DNA from: Thermomonas fusca DSM 15424
GTDB taxonomy: Bacteria > Pseudomonadota > Gammaproteobacteria > Xanthomonadales > Xanthomonadaceae
Direction of reading: 5' to 3'
Length of the DNA: 64,000 nucleotides
Assembly (NCBI RefSeq): GCF_000423885.1
Contig: NZ_AUIV01000009.1
Span: forward strand, 62,001-126,000
Part shown: in pieces, positions 36,798-44,737 of the stretch
Numbering within the stretch: position 1 is the first letter of the stretch
Layout: every line of letters starts with the position of its first letter
The notes under the pieces: generated by a model
What the model was told of the DNA's origin: nothing
Database searches by the model: none
Seen by the model: the letters and a program-made list of their open reading frames with translations, nothing else
Program-made: the position numbers and the translations under genes

Positions 36798-37102
36798 GGG
36801 GCGTTACCGGGCGCAGGCGGCGGAGTGGAGCGGGGAAGCCGGGCGGGGCACGGCGCGTCGGCCGCGGCAGGATGCGCGGCTAGGGCAGGGGCATGACGGC
36901 GGCGGAGGATGATCGTCCATGGGCTGCGCAGGAGCGCGGGGGCATCATAACAGGCCGCGGTGGCGGCTCCGTCCTCTGCCCGCGCGAGAACCCGGGCGCG
37001 GGGGGGTCAGTGCCAAGCTGTCACGCGGGCGTCATAATTGCGCATTATCTTTGCAACCGTTTTTTCATCTTCACCTCAACTCCAGACCCGGGGCCACCAC
37101 CC
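36798..37102. other. 305-nt intergenic region between CNNM gene and DUF47-pit operon
   Basis: No coding frame here is convincing. Most of the region is GC-rich. The only AT-rich part (about 37031-37080) follows the Pho-box-like repeat and contains a CATTAT -10-like hexamer (37043-37048) and a TTTTTT run. Confidence 0.5.
37018..37035 (+). promoter_or_regulatory. Pho-box-like PhoB site upstream of DUF47-pit
   Basis: CTGTCAC-GCGG-GCGTCAT gives two 7-nt half sites in direct repeat separated by 4 nt, against the PhoB consensus CTGTCAT-N4-CTGTCAT. The first matches 6 of 7 and the second 5 of 7. It lies 7 nt before a CATTAT -10-like sequence and 67 nt before the DUF47 start, so it could overlap the -35 region of the operon promoter. 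Confidence 0.5.
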
Positions 37103-37729
37103 ATGTTCTCCCTGCAAACCATTTTCGGCTCCGGCGCGCAGTTCTACTCGCTGCTGGACGACGCGGCCACCGCCGCCCACGACAGCGCCAAGGCGCTGCA
37201 CGCGATGATGAGGGAGGGTGACCGCCAGCCCGCGCTGGACGCCTTCAAGCTGGCGCGCCTGCGCGAGCGCACCGCCGCCGAGAAGATCAGCCAGGCGCTG
37301 GTGGACAGCTACATCACTCCGATCGAGCGCGAGGACATCGAGGCGCTGGGTTCGGCGCTGCACAAGATCCCCAAGCAGATCGAGAAGTTCGCCGACCGCT
37401 ATGCGCTGGCCACCCAGCATCTGGCCCACATCGACTTCGCCCCGCGCGCGGCGATGCTGGAGCAGGCCGCCGAGGTGGTGGTGCAGATGGTGGACGAGCT
37501 GGAGCGGATGAACCTCGACCGCATGACCAAGCTCAACGAGAAGCTGCGTTCGATCGAGAACGAGGCCGACCGGCTGATGCTGGAGCTGTACCGGGAGATC
37601 TATTCCGGCAAGCTCGACAGCCTGCAGATGTTCCTGCTCAAGGAGTTCTTCGAGATCCTGGAAAAGGCCATCGACCGCTGCCGCGAGGCCGGCGTGGTGA
37701 CCTACCAGATCGTCCTCAAGAACAGCTGA
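37103..37729 (+). CDS. DUF47 (PhoU-like) Pit accessory protein
   Basis: This 208-residue, all-helical protein (FSLQTIFGSGAQFYSLLDDA, REDIEALGSALHKIPKQIE, SLQMFLLKEFFEILEKAIDRC) belongs to the DUF47 family, relatives of PhoU that are paired with Pit transporters and thought to modulate them. ATG 37103 has little ribosome-binding signal. It is 13 nt before pit. Confidence 0.93.
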   Translation: MFSLQTIFGSGAQFYSLLDDAATAAHDSAKALHAMMREGDRQPALDAFKLARLRERTAAEKISQALVDSYITPIEREDIEALGSALHKIPKQIEKFADRYALATQHLAHIDFAPRAAMLEQAAEVVVQMVDELERMNLDRMTKLNEKLRSIENEADRLMLELYREIYSGKLDSLQMFLLKEFFEILEKAIDRCREAGVVTYQIVLKNS

Positions 37730-37742
37730 CGGGACCGACGTC

Positions 37743-38864
37743 ATGCTGACGCTTGTGCTTGTGGTGATTTTCGCCGCGCTGGTGTTCGAATTCATCAATG
37801 GTTTCCACGACACCGCCAACTCCATCGCCACGGTGGTGGCCACCAAGGTGCTGTCGCCGGCGCAGGCGGTGATGCTGGCGGCGGCAACCAACCTGATCGG
37901 TGCGCTGATGGGCACCGCGGTGGCCAAGACCATCGCCTCCGGCCTGATCGACACCGAAGTCGTGCAGGTGACCTCGCAGGTGATCCTGTGCGCCCTGCTG
38001 GGCGGCATCGTCTGGAACCTGATCACCTGGTGGAAAGGCCTGCCGTCGTCGTCGTCGCACGCGTTGATCGGCGGCCTGATCGGCGCGGCGCTGGCGGCGT
38101 CGCACAACGACTTCAACGCGCTGATCTGGTCGAAGACCCTTGGCGACTGGACCCAGAACAAGGGCATCCTGTGGAAGGTCGTGGTGCCGATGATCAGTTC
38201 GCCACTGGCCGGGTTCCTGCTCGGCATGCTGGTGATGGTGGCGCTGTGGGCGCTGATCGCCGGCCTGTCGCGGGCCGGCGGATGGCTGGGGCGGCTGGCG
38301 CGACCGAATTTCGTCAACAAGTTCTTCGGCAAGGCGCAGATCCTGTCGGCGGCCTACATGGGTTATGCGCACGGCCACAACGACGCGCAGAAGACCATGG
38401 GCATCATCGCCCTGACCCTGTTCGGCGCCGAGGCCAGCGGCGCGCTGGACGACCTGCCGGGCTGGCTGGGCTTCCTGCATCCGGGCAATGCCGGCGAGCA
38501 GGACATCGCCACCTGGATCGTGCTGGCCTGCGCGCTGGTGATGGCGGCCGGCACCGCCTCGGGCGGCTGGCGCATCATCAAGACCCTGGGCCACAAGATG
38601 GTCAAGCTGCACCCGATCAACGGCTTCGCCGCGGAAACCAGTTCGGCCACCATCCTCACCGTGGCGGCGCACTTCGGCATGCCGGTGTCCACTACCCACA
38701 GCATCTCCACCGCGATCATGGGCGTGGGCTTCGCCAAGAACCCGCGTGCGCTGAAGTTCGGCGTGATCGAGCGGATCGTGTGGGCGTGGATCCTGACCAT
38801 CCCGGCCGCGGGCGGCATCGCCTACGGGCTGCTGCGCCTGCTGGAGGCGCTGGGCTGGGCCTGA
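37743..38864 (+). CDS. pit: Inorganic phosphate transporter Pit
   Basis: This 373-residue multi-helix membrane protein has the duplicated PiT signature: FEFINGFHDTANSIATVV near the N-terminus and GYAHGHNDAQKTMGIIAL in the second half, plus a third match GMPVSTTHSISTAIMG. It imports metal-phosphate with protons. It is the second gene of the DUF47-pit operon and ends at a good terminator. Confidence 0.96.
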   Translation: MLTLVLVVIFAALVFEFINGFHDTANSIATVVATKVLSPAQAVMLAAATNLIGALMGTAVAKTIASGLIDTEVVQVTSQVILCALLGGIVWNLITWWKGLPSSSSHALIGGLIGAALAASHNDFNALIWSKTLGDWTQNKGILWKVVVPMISSPLAGFLLGMLVMVALWALIAGLSRAGGWLGRLARPNFVNKFFGKAQILSAAYMGYAHGHNDAQKTMGIIALTLFGAEASGALDDLPGWLGFLHPGNAGEQDIATWIVLACALVMAAGTASGGWRIIKTLGHKMVKLHPINGFAAETSSATILTVAAHFGMPVSTTHSISTAIMGVGFAKNPRALKFGVIERIVWAWILTIPAAGGIAYGLLRLLEALGWA

Positions 38865-38903
38865 GCCTGCACTGCGACCGCCGGATAGCGGCAAAACGGA
38901 AAG

Positions 38904-38925
38904 CGCCGGCCAGTGCCGGCGTTTT
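38904..38925 (+). terminator. Rho-independent terminator after pit
   Basis: A 7-bp stem CGCCGGC/GCCGGCG with a CAGT loop is followed by TTTT and more pyrimidines. It lies 40 nt after the pit stop. Confidence 0.8.
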
Positions 38926-38948
38926 CTCGTTGCCGCACGGGGCGATGT

Positions 38949-39359
38949 CTACAGCAGGTCGCCGCCGGCCGACATGCGGCGCTCCATCTCATCGCCGGTA
39001 CCACCGATTTCCAGCACCAAGCGGTCGATCTCCGCCGCGTTGAGGCAGTCGTACGGGCGGTTCTCGCACAGCTGCAGGTAGGGCACGCCGTCCAGTTCGC
39101 CCACCGCCAGATAGCCGACCCGGCTCTGCCAGTTGAATGCCAGTGCGCGGCGGGCGTCCATGCCGGTGGTCGGCGCGATCGCAGTGCTGACCCGCAGGTA
39201 GTTGCGGCCGTCGTCGTCCTGCAGCTCGGCCAGGAAGATCGCCTGGTGGCGCTTGCCCTGCGCCAGCGACAGCTCCACGCAGGCCACGAACGGGTCCAGC
39301 AAGGTCAGCCGGTAACCGGAGGACACCAGGTGGCTGCGGATCTGCTCGAAGTTGTTCAT
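38949..39359 (-). CDS. Hypothetical protein, single domain
   Basis: This is a 136-residue soluble protein with an alpha/beta pattern: MNNFEQIRSHLVSSGYRLTL, a GKRHQAIFLAELQDDDGRNY strand region, and NWQSRVGYLAVGELDG. The fold outline resembles small type III secretion-chaperone/YbjN-like proteins, but I cannot assign a family. It is divergent from the alkyltransferase-like gene and convergent with pit. Confidence 0.75.
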   Translation of the reverse strand: MNNFEQIRSHLVSSGYRLTLLDPFVACVELSLAQGKRHQAIFLAELQDDDGRNYLRVSTAIAPTTGMDARRALAFNWQSRVGYLAVGELDGVPYLQLCENRPYDCLNAAEIDRLVLEIGGTGDEMERRMSAGGDLL

Positions 39360-39406
39360 GGCGGGCGGCGATCAGCGAGGGGTGTCGGGCTATGCTAACC
39401 CGGAAC

Positions 39407-39745
39407 ATGAAATCGACGCCGACCACGCCCGAGCAACGCATCCTGGCCGCGATCCGCGCGGTGCCGCGCGGGCAGGTGGCCGGTTACGGCGCCATCGCGC
39501 GGCGCGCCGGCCTGCCCGGACGGGCGCGGCTGGTGGCGCGCATCCTCGGCCAGAACGAGGATCCGGGGCTGCCTTGGCACCGCATCCTGCGTTCCGACGG
39601 GCGTATCGCGTTCCCGCCGGAATCGGTGGAGTTCGCCGAACAATGCCGGCGTTTGCGTGCCGATGGCGTCGAGCCCCGCAACGGTCGGGTTCGCATGCCG
39701 GAGGATGAAGGGACGCTGGATGCAGCCCTGTGGGCGCCGCGCTGA
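39407..39745 (+). CDS. Alkyltransferase-like (ATL) protein of the MGMT family
   Basis: This is a 112-residue protein homologous to the DNA-binding domain of O6-alkylguanine-DNA alkyltransferase, with VPRGQVAGYGAIARRAGLPGRARLVARIL and LPWHRIL. The acceptor Cys of the usual PCHR motif is replaced by Trp (PWHR), which defines ATL proteins: they bind O6-alkylguanine and recruit nucleotide-excision repair but do not remove the alkyl group. TATGCT (39391-39396) lies 10 nt before the ATG, suggesting an almost leaderless mRNA. Confidence 0.93.
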   Translation: MKSTPTTPEQRILAAIRAVPRGQVAGYGAIARRAGLPGRARLVARILGQNEDPGLPWHRILRSDGRIAFPPESVEFAEQCRRLRADGVEPRNGRVRMPEDEGTLDAALWAPR

Positions 39746-39786
39746 GCGGCTATGATGCGCTGCAATGTAATCGGAAAGCCGCACGG

Positions 39787-40455
39787 ATGCCGTTCAATCT
39801 TCCCCGCGTCACCAAGGCGCTGCTGATCGCCAACGGCGTCGGCTTCCTGCTGCAGTGGCTGCTCGGCAACCAGCGGCTGATCACGCTGATGCTGTGGCCC
39901 TGGGGCGATGTCGACTTCGACCCGGCCGGTGCGGCGCCCGCGTTCATGCCCTGGCAGCTGCTCAGCTACAGCTTCCTGCACGGCGGCTTCATGCACCTTG
40001 CCTTCAACATGCTGGCGCTGGCGATGTTCGGCGCGCCGCTGGAGTACACCTGGGGCGAGCGCCGCTTCCTCACCTATTACCTCGTCTGCGTGGCCGGCGC
40101 CGGTGTCTGCCAGCTGGCGGTCGGTTCCTATGCGCTGGCGCAGGGCGCCGATCCCTATCCCACCATCGGTGCATCCGGCGGCGTGTTCGGGCTGCTGCTG
40201 GCCTACGGCATGCTGTTCCCGCACCAAAGGGTGATGCTGCTGTTCCCCCCGATCCCGATGAAAGCGCGCACGCTGGTGATCGTCTATGGCCTTTTCGAAC
40301 TGGGCGTGGGCATCACCGGCCTGCAGCCGGGCGTGGCCCACTTTGCCCACCTCGGCGGCATGTTGTTCGGCTGGCTGCTGATTCGCCACTGGCGCGGCCA
40401 GCCGCCGTTCGGCGGGCGCGGGCGCGGCGGGCCGAAGATGCGGATCGTGCGCTGA
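39787..40455 (+). CDS. Rhomboid-family intramembrane serine protease
   Basis: This 222-residue membrane protein has LLSYSFLHGGFMHLAFNML, the catalytic Ser in IGASGGVFGLLLA and the catalytic His in VAHFAHLGGMLFG, with six predicted helices. A short Gly/Arg tail ends it. Its targets are unknown. It is 41 nt behind the ATL gene and convergent with the M13 peptidase gene. Confidence 0.93.
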   Translation: MPFNLPRVTKALLIANGVGFLLQWLLGNQRLITLMLWPWGDVDFDPAGAAPAFMPWQLLSYSFLHGGFMHLAFNMLALAMFGAPLEYTWGERRFLTYYLVCVAGAGVCQLAVGSYALAQGADPYPTIGASGGVFGLLLAYGMLFPHQRVMLLFPPIPMKARTLVIVYGLFELGVGITGLQPGVAHFAHLGGMLFGWLLIRHWRGQPPFGGRGRGGPKMRIVR

Positions 40456-40501
40456 AGCTGCGTTCCGCCACGGGCCACGCCGCAGCGGCGCGCCTGCTGC
40501 A

Positions 40502-42511
40502 TCAATTGAAGACGACGACGCGGGTTTCCGGTTTCGGCTGCATCGGCGTACCGGCCTTGCAGGCATAGGCGGTGCCGAAGGCGGGCTGCTGCATCACTGT
40601 GGCGTTGGCGCGCCACGGACCCGGGGCGCGCACGTCCTGGCGGGCGCGGATCTCGGCTTCGTCGCGGGTGACCTGTTGCGCCCACAGCTGCGCCCAGCCG
40701 GTGTAGAAGGCCCTGTCCGCCTGTGAGCCGCCGTCCGGCCGCGTCGCAACCAGCGCGGCATGGGCCAGTTCCAGGCCGGCCAAGTCGGCGATGTTTTCAT
40801 CGCGGGTGAGCGCGCCGTCCACCCGGGTGCCGGTCAGGCCGGGATAGGGCAGGCCGGCATACAGCGCCGTCACCTTCTGCGCCAGTGTCTCCCAGGCGCC
40901 GGTTTCGGTGGGGCTCCACCAGTCGCGGATCTCGCGCTTGGCATCGATATGGCGGCCGCGGCCATCGATGGCGTGGCTGAGCTCGTGGCCGACCAGCGCG
41001 CCGAATGCGCCGAACTGGGCATCGGCCGGCATCGCCGCGTCCAGCACCGGCGCCTGCAGCATGGCGGCGGTGACAATCAGGCGGTTGTGGGCGAGGTCGT
41101 AGGCCAGTGCCGGCTGCTGCGGCAGCACGTCCCAGCGGCGGTTGGCGTTGCCCTTGCCGATCCGCTTCATCTCCTGGCGATGGCGCCAGGTGGAGGCGAT
41201 CAGCATGTTGCCACCGAAGCTGCCGCGGCCCATCGGCTGCACGGTGTAGTCGAGGTCGTAGCGCGGGGTGCCGATTTCGATGCGCAGGCGCTCGAGCTTC
41301 TTGCGCGCCTCGTCCTTGGCGGCCTCGCCCAGCAGGCTGCCGCCGGCGACCTGCCTGACCAGCGCATCGCGGATCTGCTCGGCGATGGCTTCGGCCTGCT
41401 TGCGGGTGGCGTCCGGCAGGTGCGCGGCGGCGTACTCGCGGCCCAGCATCGGGCCGGCGGCCAGGTTGATCGCGTCCAGCGTCTGCTGCCAGCGCGGCGC
41501 GGGTTCGGCCTGGCCCAGCAGGACCTTGCCGCGGAAATCGAACGCGGCCTGTCGCCAGGACTTCGACAGATAGGGCGCCATCGCATCGCCCACCCGCCAG
41601 CGCAGGTAGGCCTGCCACTGGCTGGGCTTGAGCGTACCGACCAGCGCATCGAGCTGGGCGAACATCGCCGGGTTGGCCAGCGACACGGTGTCGTCGTGCA
41701 CGCCCTGCACCTGCAGGAACGCATCCAGCTGCAGGTTGCGGTACTGCTTGCCCAGCCCGGCGGTGGCCACCGGCGCGAAGGTGTTGCGCGGATCGCGCAG
41801 CTCCACCAGCGGGCGCGCCGTGGTGGCGATGCGTTTTTCCAGGTCCAGCACCAGTGCGGTCTGGGCTTCGATGTCCTTCTGCGCCACGCCGGTCAGGGCG
41901 AGGATTTTGCGGATGTAATCGGCGTAGCGTGCGACCAGCGCCTTGGTATCGGCGTCCTCGCGGGTGTAATAGGCCGGATCGGGCAGGCCCAGTCCGCCCT
42001 GGCTGAAGTAGCCGAGGTGGCGGTCGAGGTCGCGCAGGTCGATGTCGGCGCCGAAATGGAAAGCGACCGGGATGCCGACCTGGTGCAGCGCGGCGATGGC
42101 CGGCGCGATGTCCTTCGGCTTGCGGATCGAATCGATGCGCTTGAGCAGCGGCGCCACCGGCGCGGCGCCGTCGCGCTCCACCGACGCTTCGTCCAGGCCG
42201 CTGGCCCAGAAGTCGCCCAGCAGCTTCTGCACGTTGTTTTGCGGCGCGCTCATGGCCGCGTCCAGCAGGTCGCGCTGCTGTTGCTGCGCGCGGGCGGTGA
42301 GCTGGCCCAGCGCTGAAATGGCACCGCTTGAAGGCATCGGGTTGGCGGCCAGCCAGCCCTTGTTGGCTTCGGCATAGAAATCGGTGCAGGCCGGGGGCGT
42401 CGCTGCTTTCTTCGACGCCGGCTTCTTCTTCGCGGCCATGCCGGCGGGCGAGGCCAGTCCGGCGGCAAGGGCGATGACCAGGGCGATGGCAAGCGGGCGC
42501 GGTGTCGGCAT
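40502..42511 (-). CDS. M13 (neprilysin-type) metallopeptidase
   Basis: This 669-residue secreted zinc peptidase has a signal peptide MPTPRPLAIALVIALAAGLASPAGMA, followed by a short Lys-rich segment. The zinc motif is HELSH in ALVGHELSHAIDGRG, with the third ligand in RDENIADLAGLE. The frame stays open far upstream on this strand only because of GC bias; ATG 42511 begins the signal peptide. It is divergent from the OPT transporter. Confidence 0.95.
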   Translation of the reverse strand: MPTPRPLAIALVIALAAGLASPAGMAAKKKPASKKAATPPACTDFYAEANKGWLAANPMPSSGAISALGQLTARAQQQQRDLLDAAMSAPQNNVQKLLGDFWASGLDEASVERDGAAPVAPLLKRIDSIRKPKDIAPAIAALHQVGIPVAFHFGADIDLRDLDRHLGYFSQGGLGLPDPAYYTREDADTKALVARYADYIRKILALTGVAQKDIEAQTALVLDLEKRIATTARPLVELRDPRNTFAPVATAGLGKQYRNLQLDAFLQVQGVHDDTVSLANPAMFAQLDALVGTLKPSQWQAYLRWRVGDAMAPYLSKSWRQAAFDFRGKVLLGQAEPAPRWQQTLDAINLAAGPMLGREYAAAHLPDATRKQAEAIAEQIRDALVRQVAGGSLLGEAAKDEARKKLERLRIEIGTPRYDLDYTVQPMGRGSFGGNMLIASTWRHRQEMKRIGKGNANRRWDVLPQQPALAYDLAHNRLIVTAAMLQAPVLDAAMPADAQFGAFGALVGHELSHAIDGRGRHIDAKREIRDWWSPTETGAWETLAQKVTALYAGLPYPGLTGTRVDGALTRDENIADLAGLELAHAALVATRPDGGSQADRAFYTGWAQLWAQQVTRDEAEIRARQDVRAPGPWRANATVMQQPAFGTAYACKAGTPMQPKPETRVVVFN

Positions 42512-42712
42512 GCGGTGGATCTCGTTCGCGGGGGAAGCGCCCGAGTTTAGCAGCGGGTTCCGACGCTGCCGGCGACGCCGGTTCAGCGCGACTTCACCGG
42601 ATGCCGGGGCGCCCGCCCGCGTGTTGGTGGCGCGGGCCGGAACCTGCTGCACTGGACTTGCCGCCCGGCAGCGGCTAGGTTTCGTCGCTTGCCTTCCCGA
42701 CGAGGATGTCCG

Positions 42713-44683
42713 ATGTCGAACCCTGTCAAAGCCGTGCCGCAGCTGACCCTGCGTGCGGTGATCCTGGCGATCGTTCTGGCGGTGATCCTGTCCGCCGCCA
42801 ACGCCTACCTCGGCCTGTTCGCCGGCTTGACCATCGCCACCGCGATTCCCGCAGCGGTCGTCTCGATGGGCGTGCTGCGGCTGCTCGGCGGCGGCACGAT
42901 TCTCGAAAACAACATCGTGCAGACCGGTGCGTCCGCGGGTTCGTCGATCGCGGCGGGCGTGATCTTCACCATCCCGGCGCTGATCATCCTGGGCTACTGG
43001 GACGACTTCAAATATTCCTGGGTGCTGGCGATCGCCGGCCTCGGCGGCCTGCTCGGCGTGCTGTTCTCCGTGCCGCTGCGGCGCTCCATGATCGTCGAGG
43101 AGCCGCTGCCGTTCCCGGAAGGCAAGGCCGCCGCGGAGGTGCTGAAGGCGGGTGAGAACCCCGGCCCCGGCCTGAAGATCCTCGCCCTGTCGGCGACGCT
43201 GGGCGGCCTGATCAAGGCGGCTGCCGCCAGCGGCATGCGCCTGATCCCGGATACCGCTGCGGGCGCCGGCTTCTTCGGCAAATACCTGGGCTACATGGGC
43301 ACCAACCTGTCGCCGGCGCTGCTGGGCGTGGGCTACATCGTCGGCCTCAACATCGGGATCGTGGTGGTTTCCGGCTCCATCCTCTCCTGGCACATCGCCA
43401 TCCCGCTGTACCACATGTTCTTCCTCGACACCGACCCGGCGCTGGCCACCAGCATCGCCGGCGCGGGCGCGGAGGACATCGCCGGCGCGATCTGGTCGGC
43501 AAAGATCCGCTACCTCGGCGTCGGCGCGATGCTGATCGGCGGCGTGTGGACGCTGTTCTCGCTGCGCAAGTCGCTGCTGTCGGGCGTGCGCAGCGGCATC
43601 GCGGCGGCGCGTAAGGGCAGCGGCGAGCAGGTGGCCGAGACCGAGCGCGACCTGCCGATGAAGTGGATGCTGGTGGCGCTGATCGCCTTCGTGGTGCCGC
43701 TGCTGCTGCTGTACCAGGCCATCGTCGGCATGTGGAGCGTGAGCATCCCGATGGCGATCATCATGATCGTCGCCGGCTTCCTGTTCGTGTCGGTGTCGGC
43801 CTACCTCGCCGGCCTCGTTGGCTCCTCCAACAACCCGGTGTCCGGCATCACGATTGCCACCATCCTGTTCGCCTCCGCGGTGCTGCTGGTGCTGCTGGGC
43901 GAGGGCGGCAAGATGGCAGTGGGCGCGTCCGGCGCGCCGCTGGGTGCGGTGGCCGCGATCATGATCGGCGCGGTGGTGTGCTGTGCGGCGGCGGTCGGCG
44001 GCGACAACCTGCAGGACCTCAAGGCCGGCTACATCGTCGGCGCCACCCCGTGGAAGCAGCAGCTGATGCTGGGCATCGGCGCGTTCTCCTGCGCGCTGAT
44101 CATGGCGCCGGTGCTGAACCTGCTGGCGCAGGCCTATGGCATCGGCGCGCCGACGCCGGAGCATCCCAATTCGCTGTCCGCACCGCAGGCCACGCTGATG
44201 GCCTCGGTGGCCAAGGGCATGTTCGGTGGCGAGCTGCCGTGGACGATCATCGGCATTGGTGCGGTGGTCGGCGCGGCCATCATCGCGCTCGACGAATGGC
44301 TGAAGGCCACCGGCAAGACCTTCCGCGTGCCGGTGCTGGCCGCGGCCATCGGCATCTACCTGCCGCTGGAGCTGATGGTGCCGATCTTCCTCGGCGGCCT
44401 GCTGGCCTACCTGGTGGAGAAGCGCCACGGCCTGGTCGGCAGCCACGACGAGGCTGCACGTGATCGCCTGCATCGCCCCGGCACCCTGTTCGCGGCCGGC
44501 CTGATCACCGGCGAGGCGTTGATGGGCATCTTCATCGCTATCCCGATCGTGCTGTCCGGCCGCGCCGACGTGATTGCCGCGCCGGAGAGCCTGCAATTCG
44601 GCAAATACGTCGGTCTTGCCGTGCTCGCGCTGGTTGCCTGGTTGCTGTACCGCACCGGCGCCAAGGCCAACCCGAACGCCTGA
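42713..44683 (+). CDS. OPT-family oligopeptide transporter
   Basis: This 656-residue protein has 14 or more hydrophobic helices with AVILSAANAYLGLFAGLTIA near the start, NNIVQTGASAGSSIAAGVIFT and SSNNPVSGITIA in the middle. OPT proteins import oligopeptides or metal chelates using the proton gradient. ACGAGGA before ATG 42713 decides the start. It is followed by a terminator and an S9 peptidase, which would suit peptide use. Confidence 0.95.
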   Translation: MSNPVKAVPQLTLRAVILAIVLAVILSAANAYLGLFAGLTIATAIPAAVVSMGVLRLLGGGTILENNIVQTGASAGSSIAAGVIFTIPALIILGYWDDFKYSWVLAIAGLGGLLGVLFSVPLRRSMIVEEPLPFPEGKAAAEVLKAGENPGPGLKILALSATLGGLIKAAAASGMRLIPDTAAGAGFFGKYLGYMGTNLSPALLGVGYIVGLNIGIVVVSGSILSWHIAIPLYHMFFLDTDPALATSIAGAGAEDIAGAIWSAKIRYLGVGAMLIGGVWTLFSLRKSLLSGVRSGIAAARKGSGEQVAETERDLPMKWMLVALIAFVVPLLLLYQAIVGMWSVSIPMAIIMIVAGFLFVSVSAYLAGLVGSSNNPVSGITIATILFASAVLLVLLGEGGKMAVGASGAPLGAVAAIMIGAVVCCAAAVGGDNLQDLKAGYIVGATPWKQQLMLGIGAFSCALIMAPVLNLLAQAYGIGAPTPEHPNSLSAPQATLMASVAKGMFGGELPWTIIGIGAVVGAAIIALDEWLKATGKTFRVPVLAAAIGIYLPLELMVPIFLGGLLAYLVEKRHGLVGSHDEAARDRLHRPGTLFAAGLITGEALMGIFIAIPIVLSGRADVIAAPESLQFGKYVGLAVLALVAWLLYRTGAKANPNA

Positions 44684-44689
44684 TCCACC

Positions 44690-44716
44690 GGACGCCCGCG
44701 CGGGCGTCCTCATTTT
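44690..44716 (+). terminator. Terminator after the OPT gene
   Basis: GGACGCCCG/CGGGCGTCC forms a 9-bp stem closed by CG (44690-44709), followed by TCATTTT. It lies just 7 nt after the OPT stop and 22 nt before the S9 peptidase start. Confidence 0.75.
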
Positions 44717-44737
44717 CCGCTGCACGGGACCATCGCC

